Positions 17,953-26,107 of a stretch of 64,000 bases of DNA are shown in pieces. The notes beneath the pieces were generated by a model. That model saw only the letters and a program-made list of their open reading frames with translations, did not search any database and was not told where the DNA came from. Location: the NCBI GenBank assembly GCA_036322855.1, contig AP027924.1:496001-560000 (forward strand), given 5' to 3'. Numbering within the stretch: the stretch's first letter is position 1; each line of letters begins with the position of its first letter. The DNA is from Improbicoccus pseudotrichonymphae. Its GTDB lineage: Bacteria; Bacillota; Clostridia; Oscillospirales; Acutalibacteraceae. The position numbers and the translations under genes are program-made.

Positions 17953-18325
17953 ACAGAATTATGCGAAGCATTTTAAATGCGACACTATTTAGCGGCGAAT
18001 TTGTCTCCGCAGGAGACAACTTAGAGCCGCATGTTTCTTTGGGTGTACCCGTTTCTTATAAAAGAAATGGGTACGGAAGAAATAAATTTTATAAAATATT
18101 TAACAAATACTTAAATATAAAATTTATAGATTGGTATTTTATGTAAAATAATTTTTATGTTTGGCACTCATTTTTTAATTAAAAACATTTTATTTCTCTT
18201 TCACCCATTTCTTTGGCGCAAAGAAACGGGTGAAACCCAAAGAAACATGCGACTCTAAGTTGTCTCCTGCGGAGACAAAGTCGCCGCTAAATAGTGTCGC
18301 ATTAAAATGCTTCGCATAATTCTGT

Positions 18326-18353
18326 TTGACAGCAAAATTCAAAATGCTATAAT
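18326..18353 (+). promoter_or_regulatory. Canonical family promoter
   Basis: TTGACA (18326-18331), 16-base spacer, TATAAT (18348-18353), 31 bases before ATG 18385. This is a consensus housekeeping (SigA-type) promoter, so the gene is probably expressed strongly in growing cells. Confidence 0.85.
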
Positions 18354-18384
18354 TTGTTTTATCAGCACTTTTGGAGATAAAATT

Positions 18385-20052
18385 ATGAAAAATAAATTTA
18401 TCAAATCTCTCATGAATTCTCTCAATTCGAGAGAGAGAGAGAGAGAGAGAGAGGTCTCTCAGGGAGATCTCTCTATGAAAAAGGAAAAAATAAATAATAA
18501 TAAAAATAATAAGATAATATCTTCTATTTTGGCTGTTGCTATGTGTTGTCAGTCTTTGGTTGGGGCCAATCCAAATTCGGATAATAGGGAATTTGTTTCG
18601 GATAAGGGCATTGATAATAGTCCAGCTGCAGATGGGTTTGAAGAAAAAGATAAAGAAAAAGATAAAGAAAAAGATAAAGAAAAAGATAAAGAAAAAGATA
18701 AAGAAAAAGATAAAGAAAAAGATAAAGAAAAAGATAAAGAAAAAGATAAAGAAAAAGATAAAGAAAAAGATAAAGAAAAAGATAAAGAAAAAGATAAAGA
18801 AAAAGATAAAGAAAAAGATAAAGAAAAAGATAAAGAAAAAGATAAAGAAAAAGATAAAGAAAAAGATAAAGAAAAAGATAAAGAAAAAGATAAAGAAAAA
18901 GATAAAGAAAAAGATAAAGAAAAAGATAAAGAAAAAGATAAAGAAAAAGATAAAGAAAAAGATAAAGAAAAAGATAAAGAAAAAGATAAAGAAAAAGATA
19001 AAGAAAAAGATAAAGAAAAAGATAAAGAAAAAGATAAAGAAAAAGATAAAGAAAAAGATAAAGAAAAAGATAAAGAAAAAGATAAAGAAAAAGATAAAGA
19101 AAAAGATAAAGAAAAAGATAAAGAAAAAGATAAAGAAAAAGATAAAGAAAAAGATAAAGAAAAAGATAAAGAAAAAGATAAAGAAAAAGATAAAGAAAAA
19201 GATAAAGAAAAAGATAAAGAAAAAGATAAAGAAAAAGATAAAGAAAAAGATAAAGAAAAAGATAAAGAAAAAGATAAAGAAAAAGATAAAGAAAAAGATA
19301 AAGAAAAAGATAAAGAAAAAGATAGTAGGAAAAGTAAAGGTATATTTGAAAAAATCAAAGATAATTGTTTTAAACTTGCTGTTGGTGCTTTGGGTATTGT
19401 GGGCATTATTTACATCTTTTGCAGAAAGGATAAAAAACAAATGAAAAACCAAAATTATGAACTAGAAGAGGAAAATCTTGAAGAAAAGAACAACCGAAAA
19501 GCTTTAGTCGGATCTATTAAAGTCAAAGTAAATGGAGAAGAAAAAATATACGATGTTTGTAATGTAGGTGAATTAAATAAAGACGATTATAATGAAGACG
19601 GTTATTTTGAACATTTATCGGGATTAGGAAGGTTCAAATCTGTTATTAATTATATTGACCAATATGAAGATTTGATTATAGAACATCCAGTTCCAGTATT
19701 TTTTAATCCTCCTGATAGTGTAAGTGTTGATAATGGTAAAATAAATGATACAAAACATATGAAAAATATATTAGGACAATTGAAAAGCGAATATTCTAAG
19801 TTTATTTATAGAAATATTTGTAAAAAATGTGATTACAAAAATTGCGAAGATTACGAAGTAGCGTATAAAGCATTGCACAATGAAAAATCTGATTTTCGTT
19901 TAGTTAATTTTTGTGTCGTTATCGTTGTTCGCTATACCGAATCCTTCGGATACAGCTACGAATACTCCAACTCCGAATGTTTTTTAGTGCCTTTAGAATT
20001 GGTAAAAGTATTAATAAAAAATGGATACACGATGAAAGAGTATAAATGTTGA
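18385..20052 (+). CDS. Secreted protein with giant Asp-Lys-Glu-Lys repeat
   Basis: Family member of 555 aa. ATG 18385 follows GGAG and lies just after the promoter. Residues 1-30 are the leader with an Arg-Glu run encoded by (GA)12, which here stays in frame with the internal start ATG 18475. The export segment ending CCQSLVGA is near residues 50-60. Fifty-six perfect DKEK units (224 residues) follow, then a hydrophobic segment (LAVGALGIVGIIYIFC) and a C-terminal domain of about 200 residues rich in Asp, Asn and Tyr with a CKKCDYKNC cluster. The repeat should be extended or helical and highly charged, spacing the last domain from the membrane. No function is recognised. Confidence 0.78.
   Translation: MKNKFIKSLMNSLNSREREREREVSQGDLSMKKEKINNNKNNKIISSILAVAMCCQSLVGANPNSDNREFVSDKGIDNSPAADGFEEKDKEKDKEKDKEKDKEKDKEKDKEKDKEKDKEKDKEKDKEKDKEKDKEKDKEKDKEKDKEKDKEKDKEKDKEKDKEKDKEKDKEKDKEKDKEKDKEKDKEKDKEKDKEKDKEKDKEKDKEKDKEKDKEKDKEKDKEKDKEKDKEKDKEKDKEKDKEKDKEKDKEKDKEKDKEKDKEKDKEKDKEKDKEKDKEKDKEKDKEKDKEKDKEKDKEKDKEKDKEKDKEKDSRKSKGIFEKIKDNCFKLAVGALGIVGIIYIFCRKDKKQMKNQNYELEEENLEEKNNRKALVGSIKVKVNGEEKIYDVCNVGELNKDDYNEDGYFEHLSGLGRFKSVINYIDQYEDLIIEHPVPVFFNPPDSVSVDNGKINDTKHMKNILGQLKSEYSKFIYRNICKKCDYKNCEDYEVAYKALHNEKSDFRLVNFCVVIVVRYTESFGYSYEYSNSECFLVPLELVKVLIKNGYTMKEYKC
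18429..18453 (+). repeat. GA dinucleotide tract, 12 units, in frame
   Basis: (GA)12 plus G within the leader, preceded by CTCTCAATTC and followed by GTCTCTC and AGATCTCTC. The tract and its flanks can therefore fold back on each other. The distance between upstream ATG 18385 and internal ATG 18475 is 90 bases, a multiple of three. Gain or loss of one unit would break the fusion. Confidence 0.9.
18649..19320 (+). repeat. 56 perfect copies of a 12-bp tandem repeat
   Basis: The 12-mer GATAAAGAAAAA is repeated 56 times without a single mismatch (672 bp), encoding Asp-Lys-Glu-Lys. Because the unit is a multiple of three, other frames are open too, but these are artefacts of the repeat. The perfect identity means recent expansion or active homogenisation. 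The copy number could also be an assembly estimate. Confidence 0.97.
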
Positions 20053-20142
20053 TATAAGATTATTTATTGTAAGATATGGATTTACGACATACGAATCGTT
20101 TGTATTAGTGATTTGTATTATTTAGAAAAAAATATGGAATAT

Positions 20143-20285
20143 TTTCTCACATCAAACTGATTCTTTTTGCAAATTTCACCGTAAATGCGGTGCTGGAAAC
20201 TGTTTATATACAACCGATATGCTCGCGTTTCTGTGTTCCTCTTTTCTTGAAATTTACAAAAAATAATTCAGTTTTAGAACGGGTC
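20143..20285. mobile_element. MITE-like repeat family B, copy 3
   Basis: About 143 bp. The right end AATTCAGTTTTAGAACGGGTC is flanked by TA at 20286. The left end CAAACTGATTC, then TTTTTGCAAATTTC, is the inverted counterpart with a worn tip. It has inserted into the rusA-like fragment that begins immediately to its right. Confidence 0.6.
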
Positions 20286-20397
20286 TAGTTTCATAACCTC
20301 TTGTTTTGATTGGCGTAAAGGCTAGAACTTTGTCATTTATCTTTTTAAATCTTGGTCTGGCTTTGCCTTGGGGATTTCCCGCGATAGTAAATTTAAT
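20286..20397 (-). pseudogene. rusA: RusA-type Holliday junction resolvase fragment
   Basis: On the minus strand the open stretch reads KFTIAGNPQGKARPRF, then AFTPIKTRGYE. This matches the N-terminus of phage-type RusA endonucleases (f.i.G.p.gK.RPRf......yTp.kT..yE). About 37 codons remain, without a start. The fragment is cut at one end by MITE family A (20400) and at the other by repeat family B (20285), both at TA dinucleotides. It lies beside tRNA-Arg, a common prophage integration site, so I read it as prophage debris. Confidence 0.6.
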
Positions 20398-20399
20398 TA

Positions 20400-20560
20400 G
20401 AGCCTGTTCCTACTATTGTTAAACAATCACATTTTGTTAATTTTTTATATTAAATTGTGTTAAATTTTTTCATAATACGCCAGTATTATTTCAAAAATTT
20501 GCCTTATTTAATTTAAAAATTATTCAAAAATCGATTATTTAAACATAGTAGGAACAGGCT
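20400..20560. mobile_element. MITE family A, copy 1
   Basis: A 161-bp element with 18-bp near-perfect terminal inverted repeats (GAGCCTGTTCCTACTAT at the left and its mirror at the right), flanked by TA on both sides. The interior is AT-rich and noncoding. TA duplication and short size fit a nonautonomous relative of IS630/Tc1-mariner elements. The other copy is at 49047-49205. Confidence 0.85.
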
Positions 20561-20591
20561 CTAGTTTGTAAAGAAGTTAATTAAAAAATTC

Positions 20592-20668
20592 TGGCACGCC
20601 CGGAGGGACTCGAACCCCCAACCTTTTGGTTCGTAGCCAAATACTCTATCCGATTAAGCCACGGGCGC
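20592..20668 (-). tRNA. tRNA-Arg (ACG)
   Basis: A 77-nt cloverleaf on the minus strand with encoded CCA. The acceptor is GCGCCCG/CGGGCGT, the anticodon stem TTTGG/CCAAA with loop CTACGAA (anticodon ACG, read as ICG for CGU/CGC/CGA after deamination), and the T arm has TTCGAGT. The A34 implies a tRNA adenosine deaminase (TadA) elsewhere. Confidence 0.92.
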
Positions 20669-20876
20669 ACAAAAACCGACTCATTTCACCATAAATCCAA
20701 CTTATGTAATCGAATCTCCGAATTAACAAAACAGACAGATTCTTACAAGTCTACCAAAGCAGTATATTTTTGTAAATATGCAAAAAGAAATATGTCTTAT
20801 TTTATTTACATTTGATAAAAAAATATATATAATTATAAATAATATATTAAAATTATATAATTACATGGAGCATTTT

Positions 20877-21776
20877 ATGGAAGAATTTAAGGAAATAAGT
20901 GTAAAAGACAAAAATTTAATTGACAAATATTTAAGCAAATTTTCTCTAAATTTTGATAATCCAATTATAAGCGATTGGAATTTTACAAATCTTGTTTTTT
21001 ATAAAGAAATACCAAAATTCAAATATAAAATTATCGACAATAATTTGTGCCTCTTGGGAAATGTTTTCAATCGTAAGGAGCCACATTTATATCCGATTTT
21101 CGGGGAATATGATTTTAATTCTTTTTTCTCTTTAATAAAAAAACTTTTTAAAATATTAAAAAAAAATGTTTTGAACTTTTGTTTTGTACCATACAATTTG
21201 CTAGGATATTTCCTGATGCTTAAAAAGCATTATGACATAAAGATCGACTGCGGAAGAGACGAAAGCGATTATGTTTATTCGATTTTAAATTTTAAAAAAT
21301 GTATAAAGAAAAACCGAATGTTAAATTTTATGAAAAAACATAATCCAAATTTCGAGATAATTAATGAAAAAAATAAAAATAATTGTTTGGATATACAGAA
21401 AAAATACTGGTGCAAGATAAAAAAATGTAAAAAATGCACGTATTGTTCTTTTAATTTTATCAAAAATTTACTGAATAATTATAAATTTTTAGATATTTGT
21501 GGTTTTTTTGTAAAAAATAAATATGAATATTTAGGGTTTGTTTTGACTCTAAAAAATACAAATACACTTGCGATTTATGAAACCAAGTATTGTCATTTAA
21601 GCGGATTGAATTACTATATTTTTGATTTAATAGTTAAAAAATTAGCAGATAGCAATATAAAATGGATAAATTTTGCAGCAGATGACGGAATCGAAAATTT
21701 AAGGCGATATAAGAGACATTTTTGTAAAAAATACGAATTGCTTAACAAATACTACATAGAAATATCCAAAATATAA
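20877..21776 (+). CDS. DUF2156 GNAT-fold protein
   Basis: 299 aa from ATG 20877, chosen because GGAG lies 6 bases upstream; earlier in-frame starts run through AT-rich leader sequence. The order of segments is typical of the DUF2156 (phosphatidylglycerol lysyltransferase C-terminal-like) family: EISVKDKNLIDKYL at the start, a W.FTNL segment near residue 40, and an HLYPIFGEYD stretch near residue 70. It also has an NNCLDIQKKYWCK helix and a C-terminal INFAADDGIENLRRYK. It is probably an aminoacyl- or acyltransferase acting at the membrane, but the substrate is unknown. No mprF-like membrane part is attached. Confidence 0.7.
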   Translation: MEEFKEISVKDKNLIDKYLSKFSLNFDNPIISDWNFTNLVFYKEIPKFKYKIIDNNLCLLGNVFNRKEPHLYPIFGEYDFNSFFSLIKKLFKILKKNVLNFCFVPYNLLGYFLMLKKHYDIKIDCGRDESDYVYSILNFKKCIKKNRMLNFMKKHNPNFEIINEKNKNNCLDIQKKYWCKIKKCKKCTYCSFNFIKNLLNNYKFLDICGFFVKNKYEYLGFVLTLKNTNTLAIYETKYCHLSGLNYYIFDLIVKKLADSNIKWINFAADDGIENLRRYKRHFCKKYELLNKYYIEISKI

Positions 21777-21781
21777 AAATG

Positions 21782-22540
21782 CTACTGTTGAGAAAAAGAA
21801 ATAAACTTAAAAAAATTATTTATACTCAAAGACGCAGCGCCTATCAAAATACCGTCCAGTTTGTTTATTGCCAAAATTTCAGCAAAATTATTAGTATTAA
21901 CAGAACCACCATAAATTGTTTTTAAAGGTTCTTCAAATATATGTTTTGTCGCATTTTTAATTAACGTGCTTATTTTTTCTATATCTTCAATTTTCGGGGT
22001 CTTGCTAGTGCCTATGGACCAAATAGGTTCGTATGCTATTGTAATTCTTTCTCTATATTTTTCATCTATATCTTTTAAAAGAAATTTTATTTGCCAATTA
22101 ATTGTATCAATGGTCTCGTTATTTTTGTATTCTGTTTCTGTTTCCCCAATACACAAAATAACTTCTAAATCAAATTTTAAGGCTGATTTTAATTTTTTAT
22201 TAAAAATTATCTCATTTTCTCCAAGACTTTTTCTTTCGCTGTGACCTAAAATAACTCCATTTGTATTTATATCTTTGAGTGTTTTGGCAGAGATTTCTCC
22301 GGTGAATGCTCCTTGATCTTCCCAGTGACAATTTTGTGCAAAGATACTCATATCCATATTTTTGGATTTAACAAAATTTATGGCATCTTTTAAGCACAAA
22401 AATGTTGGTGAAATTACAATTTTATTATTTACTTTTTTGTTCTTTAAAAATTCTCTTGCCTGACTTAAAAAAGACAGCGTTTCTTCAGGATTTTTATTCA
22501 TTTTCCAATTAAGGGCAATTATTTTTGAAATTAATATCAA
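21782..22540 (-). CDS. tpiA: Triosephosphate isomerase
   Basis: Glycolytic interconversion of dihydroxyacetone phosphate and glyceraldehyde 3-phosphate, 252 aa. The active-site Lys lies in LNWKMN (residue 13), the His in LGHSERK, and the Glu in AYEPIWSIGT. The phosphate-binding YGGSVN is near residue 210. The best start is TTG 22540; an ATG is lacking. It is not in a gap-pgk-tpi cluster as in many Firmicutes but next to gltX, with a 53-bp gap. Confidence 0.95.
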   Translation of the reverse strand: MILISKIIALNWKMNKNPEETLSFLSQAREFLKNKKVNNKIVISPTFLCLKDAINFVKSKNMDMSIFAQNCHWEDQGAFTGEISAKTLKDINTNGVILGHSERKSLGENEIIFNKKLKSALKFDLEVILCIGETETEYKNNETIDTINWQIKFLLKDIDEKYRERITIAYEPIWSIGTSKTPKIEDIEKISTLIKNATKHIFEEPLKTIYGGSVNTNNFAEILAINKLDGILIGAASLSINNFFKFISFSQQ

Positions 22541-22593
22541 CTCACGCGAACAATTTTTTATATTAAAATAATATGCGAAATTTATTTAAAATA

Positions 22594-24039
22594 TTAATAC
22601 CGAATATTTTTTAATCTGTTCAAAATTTCTTTTTTGCCTAATATCTCGAATATTTCGGGCGCGCCTCCAGGCGTTACTTCCAAGCCACTGACGGCGATTC
22701 TGGCGACCCACATAATCGCAGCTTTCTTTTCGTCTAATATCTCGGATATTTTAACAAAATTTTTATATATGTCGTCACAATTCCAACGTTCAAATGAATC
22801 AAACTGTTTTACAAGCTCGTTTAAAATAATCTTAGTTTTATTTTCATTTATTTTATATTTTTGATTACAAAAAATATCAAAATCAAAGTCTTTAATTTCC
22901 AGTAAAAAACTAACTTTATTTACAAATTCGCTTATTTTTTCAATTCTCGGTTGTAACATCTTTATGACTTTATTATCTTTATCGCTTAGCAACTCTAGTA
23001 TTTTATATTTATTATTTGAATCAACATATTCAGAGATATATCTCTTTATTATCTCGGATAACTCTTCCAAATTCTTATTTTTAATATACTGAGAATTCAT
23101 CCATAGAAGTTTGTTATAGTCAAAAATAGCGGGAGATTTACCTATTCTTCTGAAATCGAATTCCTTCTCAAGTTTCGATAAAGAAAAAAACTCTTCTTTG
23201 CTTTCGGGGCACCAGCCGAGAAAAGAAATGTAGTTTATAATTGCCTCGGGTAAAAAACCATCTGAAATCAATTCCTCAAAACTAACCGAGCCATTTCTTT
23301 TGGAAAGTTTTGCTGTTGTCCCGTCTTTTTCTTTACCTAAAATCAAAGGTAAATGAACATATTTCGGTACGTCCCAGTCGAAAGCTTCATAAATTAAATT
23401 ATACTTGGGCGTTGAAGATAGATATTCACAACCTCTTATTACGTGTGTGATCATCATTTCATGATCGTCTATCACATTGGCAAAATTATAAGTGGGAAAG
23501 CCATCCGATTTTATAAGTATCTGATCTTCTATTTCGGAATTTTGAATACTTATTTTTCCAAAAACCTCATCTTGAAATTCACTGATTCCACTCAAGGGTA
23601 CTTTTTGTCTTATAACATATTTTAAATTATTATTTAACTTATCTGTAATTTCCTTTATAGATAAGTTTCTACATTTACGATCATACCCGAAGGAATCCGT
23701 GCTTTTTTCGCAAAAACAATAATAGGCTTTGTCTAACGAAACCAATTTATACGCATAATCCAAATATATTTTAAGTCTTTGACTTTGAGTGTACGGTTCG
23801 AAATCACCACCTATGTCAGGACCTTCATCATGCTTAATGCCCGAAATTCTAAGCGTCTCGTAAATAACCTCCTCTGTGCCTTTAATATATCTGGCACGAT
23901 CCGTATCTTCTATTCTTAATACGAATTTTCCATTTCGTGACCTTGCCACAAGATATGCATACAAAGCCGAACGCAGATTTCCTATGTGCATATACCCCGT
24001 AGGGCTTGGCGCAAATCTAGTTCTTACGATCTTTTCCAT
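22594..24039 (-). CDS. gltX: Glutamyl-tRNA synthetase
   Basis: Class I aminoacyl-tRNA synthetase, 481 aa. The HIGH motif appears as YMHIGNLRSALYAYL near residue 16 and the KMSKS motif as KLSKR near residue 245. The C-terminal anticodon-binding helical domain is complete. The start is ATG 24039 after AAGGA. A single GltX in such bacteria usually also charges tRNA-Gln for later amidation, but gatCAB is not in the window. Confidence 0.95.
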   Translation of the reverse strand: MEKIVRTRFAPSPTGYMHIGNLRSALYAYLVARSRNGKFVLRIEDTDRARYIKGTEEVIYETLRISGIKHDEGPDIGGDFEPYTQSQRLKIYLDYAYKLVSLDKAYYCFCEKSTDSFGYDRKCRNLSIKEITDKLNNNLKYVIRQKVPLSGISEFQDEVFGKISIQNSEIEDQILIKSDGFPTYNFANVIDDHEMMITHVIRGCEYLSSTPKYNLIYEAFDWDVPKYVHLPLILGKEKDGTTAKLSKRNGSVSFEELISDGFLPEAIINYISFLGWCPESKEEFFSLSKLEKEFDFRRIGKSPAIFDYNKLLWMNSQYIKNKNLEELSEIIKRYISEYVDSNNKYKILELLSDKDNKVIKMLQPRIEKISEFVNKVSFLLEIKDFDFDIFCNQKYKINENKTKIILNELVKQFDSFERWNCDDIYKNFVKISEILDEKKAAIMWVARIAVSGLEVTPGGAPEIFEILGKKEILNRLKNIRY

Positions 24040-24065
24040 ATGTTAGTCCTTAATTTGTCATATTT

Positions 24066-25853
24066 TTAAACTTTAATCGGTTGGTGTTTTGCCCCCATTA
24101 TTATGGGTAAAATTAGAGGATTACGCTTAGTTTTATCATAGAAAAATTTATAAATATCATCCCTGACTTTGGTTTTAATTAACGTCCATTCGGCATCTTT
24201 TTGCGAAAAACAATCAACTATAGATTTCATTATCATCTTACGTGCTTCATTCATAAGGACTTCTGACTCTTTAACATATACAAAACCGCGTGAAATGATA
24301 TCGGGGCCTGAAATTATTTCTTTATTTTTAAAATCGAGTGTGACTACCATTATTATTAGCCCATCTTGCCCCAGATGTTTTCTGTCTTTAAGCACAACGC
24401 TTCCTACATCGCCTACTCCTATTCCGTCTATCATAACCAAGGCACTCGGTATTACTCCGACTTTAGATATTCTCTGTTCATTTAATTCTACTACGTCGCC
24501 GGTTTCTCCCACATATATATTTTCTTCCGGCATACCCATATCTCTGGCTATTTTTGCATGTCTTTTTAAATTTTTATATTCCCCGTGCACCGGAATAAAA
24601 AATTTAGGTTTTACCAACGCTTGTATAATTTTTAATTCCTCTTGGCAGGCATGACCGGAAACGTGAACTTCGTACATAGATTCATATATGACTTCACAAC
24701 CAAGTTTCATCATTTCGTTTACCAAAGATATAACCATTTTCTCATTTCCGGGTATTGGAGTCGCAGAAATAATTATAAAGTCGTTTTTGCCTATCGAAAT
24801 TTTACGATGTTCAGAAAAAGCCATACGATGCAACGCAGACATAGGTTCTCCCTGACTTCCTGTAGTTATTATGACCAACTTCTCATAACTATATTTACTT
24901 ATTTCATCTATATCTATTATCAGACCCTCGGGAACAATTATGTACCCAAGTTTAATCGCAATTTCTACATTATTTACCATACTTCTGCCAGAAAAGGCAA
25001 CTTTTCTATTAAATGACTTAGCACACTCAATAACTTGCTGAATCCTGCCCAAATTTGAAGCAAAAGAAGCTACTATTATTCTTTTGTTTTTTGCCTGAAA
25101 AAACAACTGATAAAAAGATTTGTCGATACTTTTTTCCGTATTGGTATACCCAGGACGTTCTGCGTTTGTGGAATCCGACAGAAGAGCTAATACTCCTTCT
25201 TCGCCTAATTTAGCAAACTTTGCCAAATCTATCGGTTTATTTTTAGAAGGTGTCAAATCTATTTTAAAATCCCCGGTATGAATTATCGTGCCGGCCGGAG
25301 TTTTTAACGCAAGAGACACCGCATCCGGAATAGAATGATTTGTGTGAATAAATTCAATATTGAAGGAACCAAGTTTTACATTGTCGCCTGCTGCCACCGT
25401 GCATAGCTTAGACGTACGTAAAAGCTTGTGTTCTCTGAGTTTTGAACTTATAAGACCTATGGTTAACTTAGTGCCATAAATAGGAATATTAATTTTTTTA
25501 ACAAGATACGGTATAGCTCCTATATGATCTTCATGACCATGAGTTATGACTAAACCTCTTACTTTTGATTTATTTGTAACAAGATAAGTAAAATCCGGAA
25601 TGACCAAGTCAATGCCTAGCATTTCACCGTCTGGAAACGCCATACCGCAATCCACTATTAATATATCGTTTTCTGTTTCGAAAATAGTTATATTTTTACC
25701 TATCTGGTTAAGTCCACCCAAGAAAGAAATCTTCACAGATTCTAATTTTTTGCTAATTTTTTTATCCGAAATTCTATATCTGTAGGACTTATTTAGAGAA
25801 TTAATATTACTTTTAACTAATTTAAATGTTTTTTCTTTTTCTGGTTTATTCAT
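24066..25853 (-). CDS. rnj: Ribonuclease J
   Basis: Endo- and 5' exoribonuclease for mRNA turnover and rRNA processing, 595 aa. The metallo-beta-lactamase core has the zinc motif HGHEDHIGAIP near residue 100. It is followed by the beta-CASP domain (HVSGHACQEELK region with the conserved His) and the RNase J C-terminal domain (GPDIISRGFVY). The N-terminal 25 residues are an extra basic stretch before the usual VKISFLGGLNQIGKN. The start is ATG 25853 with GGAG. It is upstream of and codirectional with gltX. RnjA and RnjB cannot be told apart from a single copy. Confidence 0.94.
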   Translation of the reverse strand: MNKPEKEKTFKLVKSNINSLNKSYRYRISDKKISKKLESVKISFLGGLNQIGKNITIFETENDILIVDCGMAFPDGEMLGIDLVIPDFTYLVTNKSKVRGLVITHGHEDHIGAIPYLVKKINIPIYGTKLTIGLISSKLREHKLLRTSKLCTVAAGDNVKLGSFNIEFIHTNHSIPDAVSLALKTPAGTIIHTGDFKIDLTPSKNKPIDLAKFAKLGEEGVLALLSDSTNAERPGYTNTEKSIDKSFYQLFFQAKNKRIIVASFASNLGRIQQVIECAKSFNRKVAFSGRSMVNNVEIAIKLGYIIVPEGLIIDIDEISKYSYEKLVIITTGSQGEPMSALHRMAFSEHRKISIGKNDFIIISATPIPGNEKMVISLVNEMMKLGCEVIYESMYEVHVSGHACQEELKIIQALVKPKFFIPVHGEYKNLKRHAKIARDMGMPEENIYVGETGDVVELNEQRISKVGVIPSALVMIDGIGVGDVGSVVLKDRKHLGQDGLIIMVVTLDFKNKEIISGPDIISRGFVYVKESEVLMNEARKMIMKSIVDCFSQKDAEWTLIKTKVRDDIYKFFYDKTKRNPLILPIIMGAKHQPIKV

Positions 25854-26107
25854 ACAACAACTCCATAAACATAAAATAACTCAACGTCATTAAATAATTA
25901 GACGCATCGTACTCAAGACAAATAAAATCTAAAATGAATAAATATTAAATTAATAAACAATAAAAAATCGAATTTATTAATTATTGATTTAATATCAAAC
26001 AGCGCAACAATATCTAAACTAAAATTACAATATATTGACTTCTACAACAATAATGAACGTACGTCAAGGCAATAATAAATATCGTTAATAGTTGAGGTGT
26101 GCAAAAA

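Larger units (their letters stand above)
17925..18353. repeat. Large inverted repeat between divergent family genes
   Basis: Left arm about 17925-18064 and right arm about 18218-18353 are near-perfect inverted copies. They include the promoter, a CGCATAATTCTG stretch, TTAGCGGCGA and a GTCTCC/GGAGAC palindrome. The middle (about 18065-18217) is AT-rich and has no gene. A single copy of the same unit, including part of this middle, lies upstream of the 53-kb family gene. Confidence 0.8.

Noticed and set aside
17873..18019. N-terminal extension of the 16.9-kb secreted protein (reading from 18019)
   Set aside because: It would translate the promoter and spacer. The start at 17872 has AGGAGG and matches the paralogues. 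The same applies to a reading from 18307 of the 18.4-kb gene.
18649..19320. CRISPR-like array
   Set aside because: Repeats are directly adjacent 12-mers with no spacers, inside a reading frame, and there are no cas genes nearby.
18536..19444. Long open frames in both directions across the 12-bp repeat, giving Lys/Ile-, Phe/Ile- or Leu/Ser-rich products
   Set aside because: The repeat unit is a multiple of three and has no stop in several frames. Only the Asp-Lys-Glu-Lys frame has a promoter, ribosome-binding site, signal segment and a sensible C-terminal domain.
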